Source of the DNA: Imtechella halotolerans
GTDB taxonomy: Bacteria; Bacteroidota; Bacteroidia; Flavobacteriales; Flavobacteriaceae
Direction of reading: 5' to 3'
Length of the DNA stretch: 64,000 nt
Assembly (NCBI RefSeq): GCF_028743515.2
Contig: NZ_CP117969.2
Span: 315,001-379,000 of the forward strand
The position numbers and the translations under genes are program-made. Shown here piece after piece: positions 1 through 8,497 of this stretch (positions are counted from its first letter, which is position 1; every line of letters starts with the position of its first letter). The notes under the pieces were generated by a model. It had not been told where the DNA came from and searched no databases. It worked only from the letters and a program-made list of their open reading frames with translations.

Positions 1-455
1 AGAACCACAGCAGCAATAAAGGCGAGCATTTTTAATCCGTATAAAGGCGTTACTAGTGCTTCATAGAGTATTGCCATTGCTTTTTTTGCAGCTTCAATGG
101 CACCTATATCTTGTTCCAAATCTAAATCTTGTAACTGTAATGGTAGAAGTGCAGGAGCTGTATAACGATACTGAAATTCAATAGATACAAGGATGCTGTC
201 CAATACAGCTAATACCTCTGTGGAAAATAGGACTAGGATAATGACGGCAACGTTTTTCGCTAACTCTGTTGGAGTAAGCCCCCAAGTCTGTCCATCAGTA
301 GCAGCTATTCCTTCATGATATTTCTTTAATAAATTAATCATGAAAAAAAGAATCGCCAATGTTTTCATACCAGTAATAGTATACTGTGAAAAGTTACTGT
401 TTTTGATGGTTTGAAAAACCGAATCCATATATTCTAAACCTATTCCTAGAAACAT
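1..455 (-). CDS. traJ: Conjugative transposon protein TraJ-like (C-terminal part cut by window edge)
   Basis: An open frame runs from an ATG at 455 off the left edge without a stop, giving about 151 residues. It has hydrophobic segments near residues 30-43, 68-87 and at the cut end (LKMLAFIAAVV), as expected of a polytopic inner-membrane subunit. It starts 8 bp after the TraI-like gene, the position of traJ in CTnDOT-type operons, where TraJ is an integral membrane part of the mating channel. The assignment rests mainly on gene order and membrane character; no catalytic motif is expected. The missing part prevents a length comparison. Confidence 0.65.
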   Translation of the reverse strand, partial: MFLGIGLEYMDSVFQTIKNSNFSQYTITGMKTLAILFFMINLLKKYHEGIAATDGQTWGLTPTELAKNVAVIILVLFSTEVLAVLDSILVSIEFQYRYTAPALLPLQLQDLDLEQDIGAIEAAKKAMAILYEALVTPLYGLKMLAFIAAVV

Positions 456-462
456 GAGTTGT

Positions 463-1050
463 TTAAAATTGGGTTATTCGACTGTTGATTTTTTCTTGCA
501 TTTTGCGAAATGATATCACCTCTTTATATCGTTTAGTTTTTAAGCTGACTTCAACTAGAAGCTCATCAGATTGGGATTCATGCACTTTTAAAAGTGTAGC
601 GCGTTCGGCATCTGTCATTTTTAAAAAGTGGCTCGTTAGTATTTTATCTACATACGAAATACTTTCCATGGCATATACAAGGATGTCCTCAAAGGAGGTA
701 ATAACTTGTGGAATTTCCTCGTAGGTAATGTATGGCGAGTTTATAATGCTTTTTACGTCCCTGTTAACCATGTTCAGTAATTGTTGGTTGTTTTTAACCA
801 ATTTTTTAACTGCATTTAGCTGGCGTACTGTTGTGCTAACCTGTTCAATATGGTCTTTCTGTTCCTTAAGAAATTCAACTGTTTTCAATAACTGAGAAGT
901 TTGCTTAGCGGATTCCACAAGTTGTTTAGCAAGACTGATAAAGTTTGTGTTGTCATAGACAGGCATTCCCTGTCCCATGGAACTGGTAGGTAATAAAATG
1001 ACTAAGATCATGACCACCACCGAAATGTTTAGTTTTTTAATTGGATTCAT
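463..1050 (-). CDS. traI: Conjugative transposon protein TraI-like (DUF4141 family)
   Basis: This 195-residue protein begins with a Sec signal peptide (hydrophobic VVVMILVILLPTS, likely cleaved after SMG-Q near residue 27). The rest is mainly helical and charged, with coiled-coil-like stretches at about 40-95 (many Leu, Lys and Gln). Length, export signal and position directly after the TraG ATPase match TraI/DUF4141 proteins of Bacteroidetes ICEs, which are periplasmic parts of the mating apparatus. It has no enzymatic motif and is unrelated to the F-plasmid TraI relaxase. It lies 12 bp after traG and 7 bp before the traJ-like frame, so it is surely co-transcribed with them. Confidence 0.75.
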   Translation of the reverse strand: MNPIKKLNISVVVMILVILLPTSSMGQGMPVYDNTNFISLAKQLVESAKQTSQLLKTVEFLKEQKDHIEQVSTTVRQLNAVKKLVKNNQQLLNMVNRDVKSIINSPYITYEEIPQVITSFEDILVYAMESISYVDKILTSHFLKMTDAERATLLKVHESQSDELLVEVSLKTKRYKEVISFRKMQEKINSRITQF

Positions 1051-1062
1051 AGGTATAAAGTT

Positions 1063-3477
1063 TTAATGATTACTCTGTGTTTTGTTATTGTGTAAGAAAT
1101 TTTTAATTGCTATTTCCATATTTCCAGTTGAATTATAATACCTCATAATAGTTTCGTTTTCCACCCCATCAGTGAGGTATGCTGCGTAGACTTCTGGGGG
1201 TACTTCTAATCGGAAGACATTACTTTCACTCCCTATTTTGATGAATATTTCAGTAAATTTTCGGATCCCAGTTAGGTTATTCCTTAAGGAGTATAACTGA
1301 TGGAGGTCATGGATTGAAAGATTTAAACGGGTCCTTAATTCTTCGTATCCTTTTTCGTTTTTTAGACTATAAATAACCTGGGTGTTTTCAAGTATACTGG
1401 CAGAGGTGCAATTATTAGGTAGTTGATTTATAGATTGAAGGATAATACCTATGGCACCATTTTGTTTGCGAATAGCTTGGTAATAGAACTCAACACTTTC
1501 CAGAACTCCCTTGAATTTAAGCTGCTTAGCAAATTCGTCGAAAAGTATAATTCCTTTATCTGTTCTATTATTCCAAATGGTTCTTTGAATGGCAGACTTA
1601 ATTAGTTTAAGCATTACCGACAGCATTTCTTTATTATCCTTTACTTCGTCTAATTCGAAGACAATCAATTTTTTATCTTCAAGTTTAAAGGTTTGATCAG
1701 TGCCCGGAGTAAACAAAAAACCGTATAAACCATCCTTAACATATTCCGAAAGGATATGCAAAAAGTTATAGGTGCTAAAGTGCTTTTCACTTAATGTCAA
1801 CGTAGAACTAAGAGTCTCTTTCTTGCGGTCCACAAAATCATAAAATGATGTCAAAGAATGGTCTGAGTGAATTTGTTGATAATAGTATAGCATTACCTTT
1901 TTCATGGCCACCTCCTTGCCTTTGGATATCTTTTTCCCTTCTGCTAATAATTCCAGAAGGAATACTGATAAATCTTCTATTTTTTCTGGAGTTAGGTCTG
2001 CTTTATTAGTGATGTAAAAGGGATTAATACCTAGGTTTTTACCATGCTCATATCTGAGTATGATATGATCAGACGGATATAGGTTCGCAAATTTCGCATA
2101 GGATCCTCCAAGGTCAATTATAACTAATCGGACCCCCTGTTCAAAGTATTGCCTAAGTATGTTATTGGCTAGGAAAGATTTTCCTTCTCCAGTAGGTGCA
2201 AAAATGACAAAGTTTCGGGCCTTAATACGCTTCTTTTTTTCATCCCAAACATCTTTTAGAACTGGTATGGTATGTTGCCGGTCATTAAAAATGATTCCTG
2301 CAGGATCGGAGCGATAATTTGTATTATTGATATATAAACAAAGGGCGTGTTTTAAGTCGCTAACATATAGGTCTTCATCACTGAAATTAGAAGAAAAACC
2401 AGGATATGAGTTAAGAAAATAGTGTTTGCGTTCTTCTCCTTTTGGGTAATAAGGGAGAATGTCTAATTCTTTAAACTCAGTGTTAATTTTGGAAGCAATA
2501 CTTGGCAGGTGCTCTGGATTTGAACTCCAAAAAAGAATATTTAAATGCCCACGAATAATGCGTGAACTCTCATCTAAGTTTATCCGTTCAACTATTTTTT
2601 TTAATTTAGATAAGAGCACTTTGTTCTGAGTGCCGAAGTGCACACTCTTGCTTAGTTCTTCAATTCTCTTCTCTAATAGTTTTCTCCATTTAAGCTTGTC
2701 ATCCATATAAATGATATGATTGACAATATGGTTTTCATTTAAAGATAACCCTAGTCCATCTAGAAACCCCTGATGGAAGCTGAAGCTGTCGGTTGTAAAC
2801 AGGTCATTAATTTTGCTGGTTTGAAGGGCATCACCAAAACAAAGCTCGCTGTTTACAGCTAAAACATCGAAATGATGATTACCCACACAAATACCCTTAG
2901 TAAGTTGGATATCTGTATCAAAATCGTGATTAAATCCATTAAAATAGCTATGTGTGTGCGCTATGATGTCATCCTGGTTAATGGGAAGTAAGGCAAACTT
3001 TCTACTATTATTTATAAAAGATACAGCTTCTTGAACAGCTCTTTTAAAGGAAAATACTTGGTCTGATAATTTTTGAGAAATTTCTTTGATTACTTTGGTA
3101 AATGGATTGACATATTTAGTGGGGTTGGCTGTTTTGTGTAGCGGTAGAACAAAGAACATATAACTGTTATGGAGAATATAATCCCTGCCTTTAAAGTGAT
3201 TGAAGGTCGCTTTCTGTAAAAAAGTGTTTTTTGGTAATTGTGTTCCTTTAAATGTTGTTTTTTGGTAGATATCCTGCTTGTGAATGATGGTGCCAATAGG
3301 GAGATATTTAAATGCTTGAAACCAGGTGTTGTGTATTTCTTCAAAATCTTTATCAGCCAATGAATAGATCTCAGGTAAAATAGTCCTGAAGCATACCACT
3401 ATATTACCATTGGAGGTAAATAGAGTGTTCTCCTGAATATCTAAAATAGGGTGGTAATCAGCCAAATTAATTTTCAT
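1063..3477 (-). CDS. traG: TraG-family conjugation ATPase (VirB4-like)
   Basis: This 804-residue protein is the size of Bacteroidetes TraG ATPases (about 800-840), which energise the type IV secretion channel like VirB4. The N-terminal half is the TraG_N/VirB4-like region. A Walker A motif, APTGEGKSFLAN, lies near residue 435, followed by LVIIDLGGSYAKF, and a Walker B-type IILFDEF with downstream sensor glutamine (IGIILQSINQ) lies near 640-680. It overlaps the DUF4133 gene by 11 bp, suggesting translational coupling. Do not confuse it with VirD4-type TraG coupling proteins; that role is filled here by the gene at 19924-21363. No truncation or frameshift is seen. Confidence 0.92.
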   Translation of the reverse strand: MKINLADYHPILDIQENTLFTSNGNIVVCFRTILPEIYSLADKDFEEIHNTWFQAFKYLPIGTIIHKQDIYQKTTFKGTQLPKNTFLQKATFNHFKGRDYILHNSYMFFVLPLHKTANPTKYVNPFTKVIKEISQKLSDQVFSFKRAVQEAVSFINNSRKFALLPINQDDIIAHTHSYFNGFNHDFDTDIQLTKGICVGNHHFDVLAVNSELCFGDALQTSKINDLFTTDSFSFHQGFLDGLGLSLNENHIVNHIIYMDDKLKWRKLLEKRIEELSKSVHFGTQNKVLLSKLKKIVERINLDESSRIIRGHLNILFWSSNPEHLPSIASKINTEFKELDILPYYPKGEERKHYFLNSYPGFSSNFSDEDLYVSDLKHALCLYINNTNYRSDPAGIIFNDRQHTIPVLKDVWDEKKKRIKARNFVIFAPTGEGKSFLANNILRQYFEQGVRLVIIDLGGSYAKFANLYPSDHIILRYEHGKNLGINPFYITNKADLTPEKIEDLSVFLLELLAEGKKISKGKEVAMKKVMLYYYQQIHSDHSLTSFYDFVDRKKETLSSTLTLSEKHFSTYNFLHILSEYVKDGLYGFLFTPGTDQTFKLEDKKLIVFELDEVKDNKEMLSVMLKLIKSAIQRTIWNNRTDKGIILFDEFAKQLKFKGVLESVEFYYQAIRKQNGAIGIILQSINQLPNNCTSASILENTQVIYSLKNEKGYEELRTRLNLSIHDLHQLYSLRNNLTGIRKFTEIFIKIGSESNVFRLEVPPEVYAAYLTDGVENETIMRYYNSTGNMEIAIKNFLHNNKTQSNH

Positions 3478-3751
3478 TGTAAAAGAGTTGAGTTATTTTT
3501 TTAGTACTGATAGTCTTTGGAAATTTTTTTTTAAAGTGAATGGCTGTTGGATGTTTGGTGAGGTAAATGAGTACCACATACAATTTTACATTTAGACTGC
3601 ACATAAAAACAATCAAACCAATACTGAAGGAAAATATAATGACTAGAAGTGAGCCAATAATAGAGGTCATTTGTAATGCGAACAATGATACTGGAAGTCC
3701 CATAATTTTTGCTCGTTTTCTAATGTCTCTATAGGGTATATAGGATTTCAT
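3467..3751 (-). CDS. traF: DUF4133 family TraF-like membrane protein
   Basis: This 94-residue protein has two adjacent hydrophobic segments (about residues 22-45 and 46-66) after a basic N-terminus, and a basic tail rich in Lys. Small size, double hairpin and location between a DUF4134 gene and the TraG ATPase match TraF/DUF4133 of CTnDOT-type elements, comparable in role to VirB3. Its start overlaps the stop of the DUF4134 gene by one base and its end overlaps traG by 11 bp, so the three genes are tightly coupled. It is unrelated to the thioredoxin-like TraF of F plasmids. Confidence 0.85.
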   Translation of the reverse strand: MKSYIPYRDIRKRAKIMGLPVSLFALQMTSIIGSLLVIIFSFSIGLIVFMCSLNVKLYVVLIYLTKHPTAIHFKKKFPKTISTKKITQLFYNEN

Positions 3752-4038
3752 TATACAACAATGCCAATTAAGTAGGTAAATATGCCAACTACCGCTCCCG
3801 CAATTAGAACAAAGATGAGCACTCTAGTAATACCTTTTTTTAAATCTGCATTTTCTCCGAAGAAATGCCCTGCGTTAAAAAGGAATCCTACAAGAAAAAT
3901 GATTCCCAGTATGATTGGAAAAATAGCCCTTATAGTATCTGAAATATCATTTACAGAATTTTCAATTCCTCCAATTTGAGCAAATAAGGGATAGGATAAC
4001 AGTACAATAAGTAGCAGTGCGTACATTGATTTTTTCAT
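3751..4038 (-). CDS. traE: DUF4134 family TraE-like membrane protein
   Basis: This 95-residue protein has a signal peptide (MKKSMYALLLIVLLSYPLFA, cleavage before QIGGI) followed by two transmembrane helices at about 37-58 and 70-95 joined by a short charged loop (ENADLKKGI). This is the VirB2-pilin-like layout of DUF4134/TraE proteins in Bacteroidetes conjugative transposons. It is the first gene of the visible tra run, with 460 bp of non-coding DNA upstream, so a tra promoter is expected there. Confidence 0.88.
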   Translation of the reverse strand: MKKSMYALLLIVLLSYPLFAQIGGIENSVNDISDTIRAIFPIILGIIFLVGFLFNAGHFFGENADLKKGITRVLIFVLIAGAVVGIFTYLIGIVV

Positions 4039-4500
4039 AGTAAATCGTTTTAGGTGGATGTTTAAGTATAGAAGGAAGTTAGTGTTTAAAACACTGTAAA
4101 TAAAGGTGTTGTGTATTTTTGTGAATAAGATATTGTTTGGTGTTGAATGTGCTTATTTGATAGTAAATCACATTACATTATATTAGGAAATGCCTTTGAG
4201 ATGTTCATAACTTGTGGCGATACACGTTTTGGGAGTGCTAAAAATGCAAATGGCAGTAGGTAACTACACTTAGACTTGAACTCTATAAATAAATCAATGG
4301 TTAGAGAGATTTAAAATGCACATTGGGATAGCATCTTAAAATGGTTTTTAAGAGAAGATGTAGAAAGCGTAAAACTGTTAGTTCGTATGAGATATTAAAA
4401 TAAAATAGAAGAGAATTAGGTTGTCTTTGGTATGTAGACATCCTGAGTTTATTGTGTAGTATTTATTTGAAATACAAGTTAAAGAGTAGATCTTTGAAAG
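4039..4500. other. Non-coding gap upstream of traE
   Basis: These 462 bp contain no open frame that looks coding on either strand. The region should hold the leftward tra promoter and the end of the ATPase transcript. The only structure noticed is a weak imperfect inverted repeat near 4420-4433 without a convincing T-tract. No clear CAAAnnTA (reverse TAnnTTTG) promoter box was recognised. Confidence 0.5.
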
Positions 4501-5166
4501 TTATCTATTTCTTTTATCCTTACTTTTCTTATCAAAGCAAATCAGATTAAAAAGTTGTTTCATCCTAGAATACACTCGATCTCCATAATATTCTTCCAAT
4601 TCTGTTGGATTTAAACTGGTGGTAGCATGCGTTCTTATTTTATTTGCAAGAAAGAGATCATATCTTGAAAGCAGAATTTCTCCTAAGACATTACAATTTT
4701 TTCCAAAATATTTCCCTTTAGGTTCTACTCCTAAATCATCAAAACAATAAAATTGACGATTGCCATAATCTTCAATGATGTTATATCCAATACTATTAAA
4801 TCCAAAAACAATATTTCTGGTGGGGATAACCTCGTATGGGCGTTGATGAGGAACAATATGCTTCAACAAACGGATTAAAGAAGTTTTACCACATCCTACG
4901 GGACCAGTGAGTAATATGCCTTTGTGTATGTCAATCCCTAATTTTTCGCAGGTTGATTTGTCTTTAATAAAGTAGGAGCATAATGAAAAGAGAATTTCTC
5001 GGTCTTCTGGGTAAATTTTAAATTTCCCTCCAAAAAGGAGTTTTCCTTTTACATTTAGGTAGGTAATGATTTTATTAAAATCATAGATAATGTAATCACC
5101 GTTAGGTTGACCAAGTTCGTACCGAACAGGTCCTTCCTTTATTATATGTGGGTAGTCTAGTTTCAT
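4501..5166 (-). CDS. DnaC/IstB-like AAA+ ATPase of the ICE
   Basis: This 221-residue protein carries a Walker A motif, GPVGCGKTS, near residue 90, and a Walker B-like segment, FYCFDDLGVEP, near 140. A conserved Asn/Thr-rich sensor region (THATTSLNPTELEEYYG) and an arginine-rich end (DRVYSRMKQLFNLI) resemble the DnaC/IstB helicase-loader group. No istA transposase is adjacent, so an IS21 origin is unlikely. Its place between the excisionase-like gene and the tra genes suggests a role in element replication or transfer, but that is inference. It starts 91 bp after the HTH gene and may share its transcript. Confidence 0.7.
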   Translation of the reverse strand: MKLDYPHIIKEGPVRYELGQPNGDYIIYDFNKIITYLNVKGKLLFGGKFKIYPEDREILFSLCSYFIKDKSTCEKLGIDIHKGILLTGPVGCGKTSLIRLLKHIVPHQRPYEVIPTRNIVFGFNSIGYNIIEDYGNRQFYCFDDLGVEPKGKYFGKNCNVLGEILLSRYDLFLANKIRTHATTSLNPTELEEYYGDRVYSRMKQLFNLICFDKKSKDKRNR

Positions 5167-5257
5167 AGGAATTGTTTAAGTTTTGACCTTTTCCATTTAT
5201 CTATTATTGATAGAGTATTCTTTGGCAAATAGAGACTTAAGATCCTATTTAAGGAGA

Positions 5258-5536
5258 TTAAATGGTACTATATATTTTGTTTTTTTCTAAGATTTTAACA
5301 ATGTCATTATAATCATAATACAAAAGCCCTCCTACTTTGGAGTACGGTAAGGTACCTTTGGCACGCATTTTTTGAAGCGTACTATGGGAAATTCCAAGTA
5401 ATTTTACCACTTCATTAGATTTCAACCATCTTTTAGAAGTAGGTCTGTTCCGATGCTTGAACATTTCATGGATTTCTTGAAACAACTCGTTTTTTAACTC
5501 TTGAATGTACTTAGAAATGATGACTGACTTTTCCAT
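5258..5536 (-). CDS. Excisionase-like helix-turn-helix protein (HTH_17/MerR-like)
   Basis: The protein has 92 residues. The C-terminal half has the winged HTH_17 layout: RWLKSNEVVKLLGISHSTLQ (recognition helices), then KMRAKGTLPYSKVGGLLYYD (wing) and a closing helix DIVKILEKN. CTnDOT-family elements encode such proteins (Xis2c, Xis2d) downstream of rteC as directionality factors. Here it follows RteC on the same strand with a 256-bp gap that contains a perfect inverted repeat (5553-5601). It is therefore a good candidate for the RteC-controlled excision factor, though many ICE HTH_17 proteins have untested roles. Confidence 0.8.
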   Translation of the reverse strand: MEKSVIISKYIQELKNELFQEIHEMFKHRNRPTSKRWLKSNEVVKLLGISHSTLQKMRAKGTLPYSKVGGLLYYDYNDIVKILEKNKIYSTI

Positions 5537-5552
5537 ACGAATTTTTATTAAA

Positions 5553-5601
5553 ACAAGGCCATCACTATGTATGAATGATTTTTAAGGGATGATGGCCTTG
5601 T
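5553..5601 (-). promoter_or_regulatory. Perfect 12-bp inverted repeat in the leader of the excisionase-like gene
   Basis: ACAAGGCCATCA at 5553-5564 is repeated as its exact reverse complement at 5590-5601, with a 25-nt spacer. Read leftward, the hairpin ends in a short TTTT run and lies 16 bp before the start codon at 5536. It could be an attenuator or terminator in the leader RNA, or a DNA operator for RteC or the HTH protein. Confidence 0.6.
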
Positions 5602-5792
5602 GAGATTTGACTTGGAGGCTAAAGTTGGACTATTTTTTTGACTTTAGTTCACCATCTTCACGTAGTTACGAAAGATTTTTTTAAAGGTGTTTAAGGTCGT
5701 GTTTTCCACTAAATTTTGAATTTTTGAGTTCTTTTGCGGCAATTGAGTCATGATTCTAACAACGTTTTTGTTGGGTAAGGACTGGAGGGTAA

Positions 5793-6638
5793 CTACGATA
5801 AATCGTTTTCTGAGTTTATTTTATCTTGAAACCTGGTAATTAGTTTGTTGAGAAAGGTGGATCTGTTCTTTTTTCGAATTTTTATTTCTGAATAGGTTTT
5901 ATAGATATTATCTAAAGTAAGATCAAATAGTTGTTCAAAAGCTTGAGCTATTGCTTTAATATCTTCATTTCCGTTATTAATGGCGTTTGAGGCTTGTAAG
6001 GCATAGATGAGTTCAACAAGTGAGGTTTTTGAGGCGGTCCATTCTAATGATTTTGTACTTATTTTTCTTTGTTCAGGCTGCTCATTATGTTCAATCTCAT
6101 TTAGTAGTGTATTTAGATATTTAATGAAATTGTACTTTCCTTTAATACGAGCCCATAAGATATCATGAGAGGTAAAGAAAGCGGGATCAAGATAGCTTAG
6201 TTCAATTATAGATAGTATTGGAAATACTTGGAATTCACGGGTGAAATATTGTTGGTCAAATTTGGTGAGTTCTTGCTCCATGTACTGTATAAAATCACAA
6301 TGCTTTGTAAAGAACTTGTTGATACGTTTTATCTTTTTCTTTAGAAATGACAATTGACTGGATACACCAATTTTTGGCATTAACAATTCGCAGGCGTATA
6401 CGTCACTATAATAGAACAGTCTACTCATAGGTTCTACTTTTATTTTTTTAAAGAAATTAATTTCTTCATCAACTGAAGAAAATCCATGTTTTACAATGTG
6501 ATTTTTTAAATGGTACAAGGCACTATTGAAAAATTGTATTCCTTCACTGGCTTGTTTCGCACTAATTCGCTTGGTGGTTTCAATATGATAATAGGTTGTT
6601 TCAATATGCTCTAACCTATAATTATACATTTTATGCAT
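5793..6638 (-). CDS. rteC: RteC-family regulator of ICE excision
   Basis: This 281-residue protein matches RteC in length and landmarks. A basic, aromatic middle region is followed by a C-terminal block at about 200-260 with SLEWTASKTSLVELIYALQA, an NGNEDI turn, FEQLFDLTLDNIYKTYSEI and the RKKNRSTFLNKL end. In CTnDOT, RteC activates the excision operon by binding inverted half-sites upstream of xis2c. Here it lies just upstream of an excisionase-like gene in the same direction. A second in-frame ATG lies three codons in. No RteA/RteB two-component genes are adjacent; the divergent neighbour is an AraC regulator instead, so the upstream control of excision may differ. Confidence 0.9.
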   Translation of the reverse strand: MHKMYNYRLEHIETTYYHIETTKRISAKQASEGIQFFNSALYHLKNHIVKHGFSSVDEEINFFKKIKVEPMSRLFYYSDVYACELLMPKIGVSSQLSFLKKKIKRINKFFTKHCDFIQYMEQELTKFDQQYFTREFQVFPILSIIELSYLDPAFFTSHDILWARIKGKYNFIKYLNTLLNEIEHNEQPEQRKISTKSLEWTASKTSLVELIYALQASNAINNGNEDIKAIAQAFEQLFDLTLDNIYKTYSEIKIRKKNRSTFLNKLITRFQDKINSENDLS

Positions 6639-7127
6639 GGTTGTTAAATTATTGGTTACGGTTATATGAGTTGGGATGGCTCTTTGAGAGGGCCTGAAAA
6701 ATACTCTTTTAGAAATAGTAACTTTCCTAAAAGCTGCGCAGCATAATTTCCTTTAGCCTATCTAGAGGTGAGATTCAAAGGAATAAAGTGGTAGATTTTT
6801 TTTAACAGATTTGGGATTCCAGTTTTAGTTATTTAAGTTATTATATTAAAAAATCTATTTGGCTGCAAACTATTTAAAATTTACTGGTTTTCAAAAGGTT
6901 AAGGTGTTTTATGATAAAGTAATCCTTTTCAGATATGAAATAATCCTTTTCAGATAGTTTTTGTATTAAATTAATATATAAGATTTTAAGATTAGTATTT
7001 AATTACTTATATTGATACTCTGATTTTTGGGTGTAAGTTCTTGAAAAGTAATTGAATATATAGATTGAACAGGGTTGGAAGTGTTTTAAATCTGGTAAAA
7101 GTTGTAGAACCAATAAATTATTTAGCC
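6639..7127. other. Divergent intergenic region rteC / araC
   Basis: About 490 bp of AT-rich DNA separate the leftward rteC and the rightward AraC gene. It contains the 10-bp palindrome GCTGCGCAGC (6733-6742), a CTTTTAG/CTAAAAG inverted pair (6706-6712, 6727-6733) close to rteC, and a 21-bp-spaced direct repeat (6920-6956) close to the AraC gene. Promoters for both genes should lie here. No coding frame is convincing. Confidence 0.6.
6920..6956. promoter_or_regulatory. Direct repeat, 16 bp at 21-bp period: candidate AraC operator
   Basis: TAATCCTTTTCAGATA occurs at 6920-6935 and again, identically, at 6941-6956. The 21-bp period places both copies on the same face of the helix. AraC-family proteins classically bind direct half-sites spaced by two helical turns. 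The repeats lie about 110-170 bp upstream of the AraC-family start, followed by A/T-rich promoter-like DNA, so autoregulation is likely. Confidence 0.65.
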
Positions 7128-8069
7128 ATGTTTAGAATTGAAAATCAATCACGATTAAAAGGTATTTATAAGCAGCTACTTGAGATCTACAAAGGAAATT
7201 ATTCAAGTCGTATTGATCGCACTGATTATTCCGATGATTTGGAAGTATTAACAGTGTTGTTGAATATGGTTACTGAAAAATTACAGCCTTTATCAGTACT
7301 ACAAGAAGATATTGATTTTAAAAATTCCTCCACTTCCTTAAATATTGTTATTATAGTAAATAATGATTTTAAGATAATGGAATCAAACAATAGTTTTTCT
7401 CAACTGGTAGGCAAAGAGGGAACACAACTTTATAATCAACCTCTTGAAAATTATTTAGCAAACCAATCTATAGAAGAATGGTATAGGTTAAAGAAGGAAT
7501 TAACGCATACTTCTACTATCGAAAATAAGATCAATTTATGGTTTAAAACAAACCACGCTAGACCGTGCTCAGGGATATGTACAATAGTTTCATTTCCAAG
7601 AACTTCTTTGTTGTATGGAAAAAGAATTTTAATAGCGAGCATTAGGGTTGAAAATAAAATATCATGTCGAAGTGTTCATAAAGACCAATCAAGTTTGGGA
7701 CGTACAATGCTAGATGTTAAGAAACAGAAAAAAGTAATTCCAGCACTCAATGGTCGCGATATTTCAATTCTCATTTCTATAGAAAATCATGTAAAGAATA
7801 ACTTGCAAATGCCATTAGTTACCCTAAGGGAGTTGGCTCATTCTTTTGGAACTAATGAGTACAAAGTAAAAATTGGATTTAAAAAACTTTTTGGAGTATC
7901 TGTTTTTCAATTTTTGAAAAATGAACGATTAAAGAAAGCACATGCCTTAGTTAAATTCACTAGTATTCCAATTAAAGAAATAGCATTAACAGTGGGTTTT
8001 AAACAACCTAATCATATGTCAAGAGAATTCAAAAGGCGATATGGATATAATCCTACCGAACTGAGATAA
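7128..8069 (+). CDS. AraC-family transcriptional regulator with PAS-like sensor
   Basis: The C-terminal ~100 residues form two helix-turn-helix units. The first includes LRELAHSFGTNEYKVKIGFK, the second IPIKEIALTVGFKQPNHMSR, followed by the family ending EFKRRYGYNPTELR. The N-terminal half (VVIIVNNDFKIMESNNSFSQ region) looks like a PAS domain, so a small ligand or redox signal is possible. The frame can begin at a TTG at 7065, but an ATG at 7128 gives a more usual start and a 313-residue protein. It is divergent from rteC and upstream of the metal-type cargo cluster; target genes are inferred, with the 6920-6956 repeats as the likely autoregulatory site. No receiver or kinase domain is present. 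Confidence 0.85.
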   Translation: MFRIENQSRLKGIYKQLLEIYKGNYSSRIDRTDYSDDLEVLTVLLNMVTEKLQPLSVLQEDIDFKNSSTSLNIVIIVNNDFKIMESNNSFSQLVGKEGTQLYNQPLENYLANQSIEEWYRLKKELTHTSTIENKINLWFKTNHARPCSGICTIVSFPRTSLLYGKRILIASIRVENKISCRSVHKDQSSLGRTMLDVKKQKKVIPALNGRDISILISIENHVKNNLQMPLVTLRELAHSFGTNEYKVKIGFKKLFGVSVFQFLKNERLKKAHALVKFTSIPIKEIALTVGFKQPNHMSREFKRRYGYNPTELR

Positions 8070-8185
8070 GGTAAAATTTTGGGAATACCAGATGTAAATT
8101 TTATGATTTTTTGCTAGATGGAGGTGTTTGTTTTTAACAGACTTCTAACATATTATGCGTATCAATTTGATAGATTTGTACCCAT

Positions 8186-8497
8186 ATGGATTACAGATAC
8201 CTTAGGAAAATATCGACACTGTTTTTTCTTTTCGTTTTTCTATCAACGAAGGTTTCTGGCTTGCATATATTGAATCATGGTGATGACCATGAAGATTTAG
8301 CACATTGTATCCTTTGTGACCATGCGACTGCATTTAACGGCACACCTGTTTTATTAGCAAGTGTACAAGAGTTAGAAGTTAAAGTCGTTCCAGTTTTTGT
8401 TGATAAAGAAATTACTTCTTTATACGATGTTCCCTTCTTTTCAACTAATTTTTCTCACAAGTTATTTACGAGGCCTCCTCCACAATTCGTACACTAG
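8186..8497 (+). CDS. Small exported His/Cys-rich protein (DUF2946-like layout)
   Basis: The protein has 103 residues. An N-terminal hydrophobic segment (STLFFLFVFLSTKVSG, about residues 9-25) acts as signal or anchor. It is followed by a dense putative metal site, HILNHGDDHEDLAHCILCDHA, which combines several His and Asp/Glu residues with CxxC. The C-terminus ends in RPPPQFVH, as in many DUF2946 proteins that occur near copper genes in Proteobacteria; the resemblance is by layout only. It lies between the AraC gene and the ABC transporter operon. Metal binding, perhaps copper, is inferred. Start ATG at 8186; there is no alternative nearby. Confidence 0.65.
   Translation: MDYRYLRKISTLFFLFVFLSTKVSGLHILNHGDDHEDLAHCILCDHATAFNGTPVLLASVQELEVKVVPVFVDKEITSLYDVPFFSTNFSHKLFTRPPPQFVH

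Noticed and set aside
4420-4433. Terminator hairpin downstream of the ICE ATPase
   Set aside because: The stem has a mismatch and there is no T-tract in the direction of transcription.
4501-5166. IstB of an IS21 insertion sequence
   Set aside because: No istA transposase or terminal inverted repeats adjoin it; a DnaC-like ICE protein fits better.
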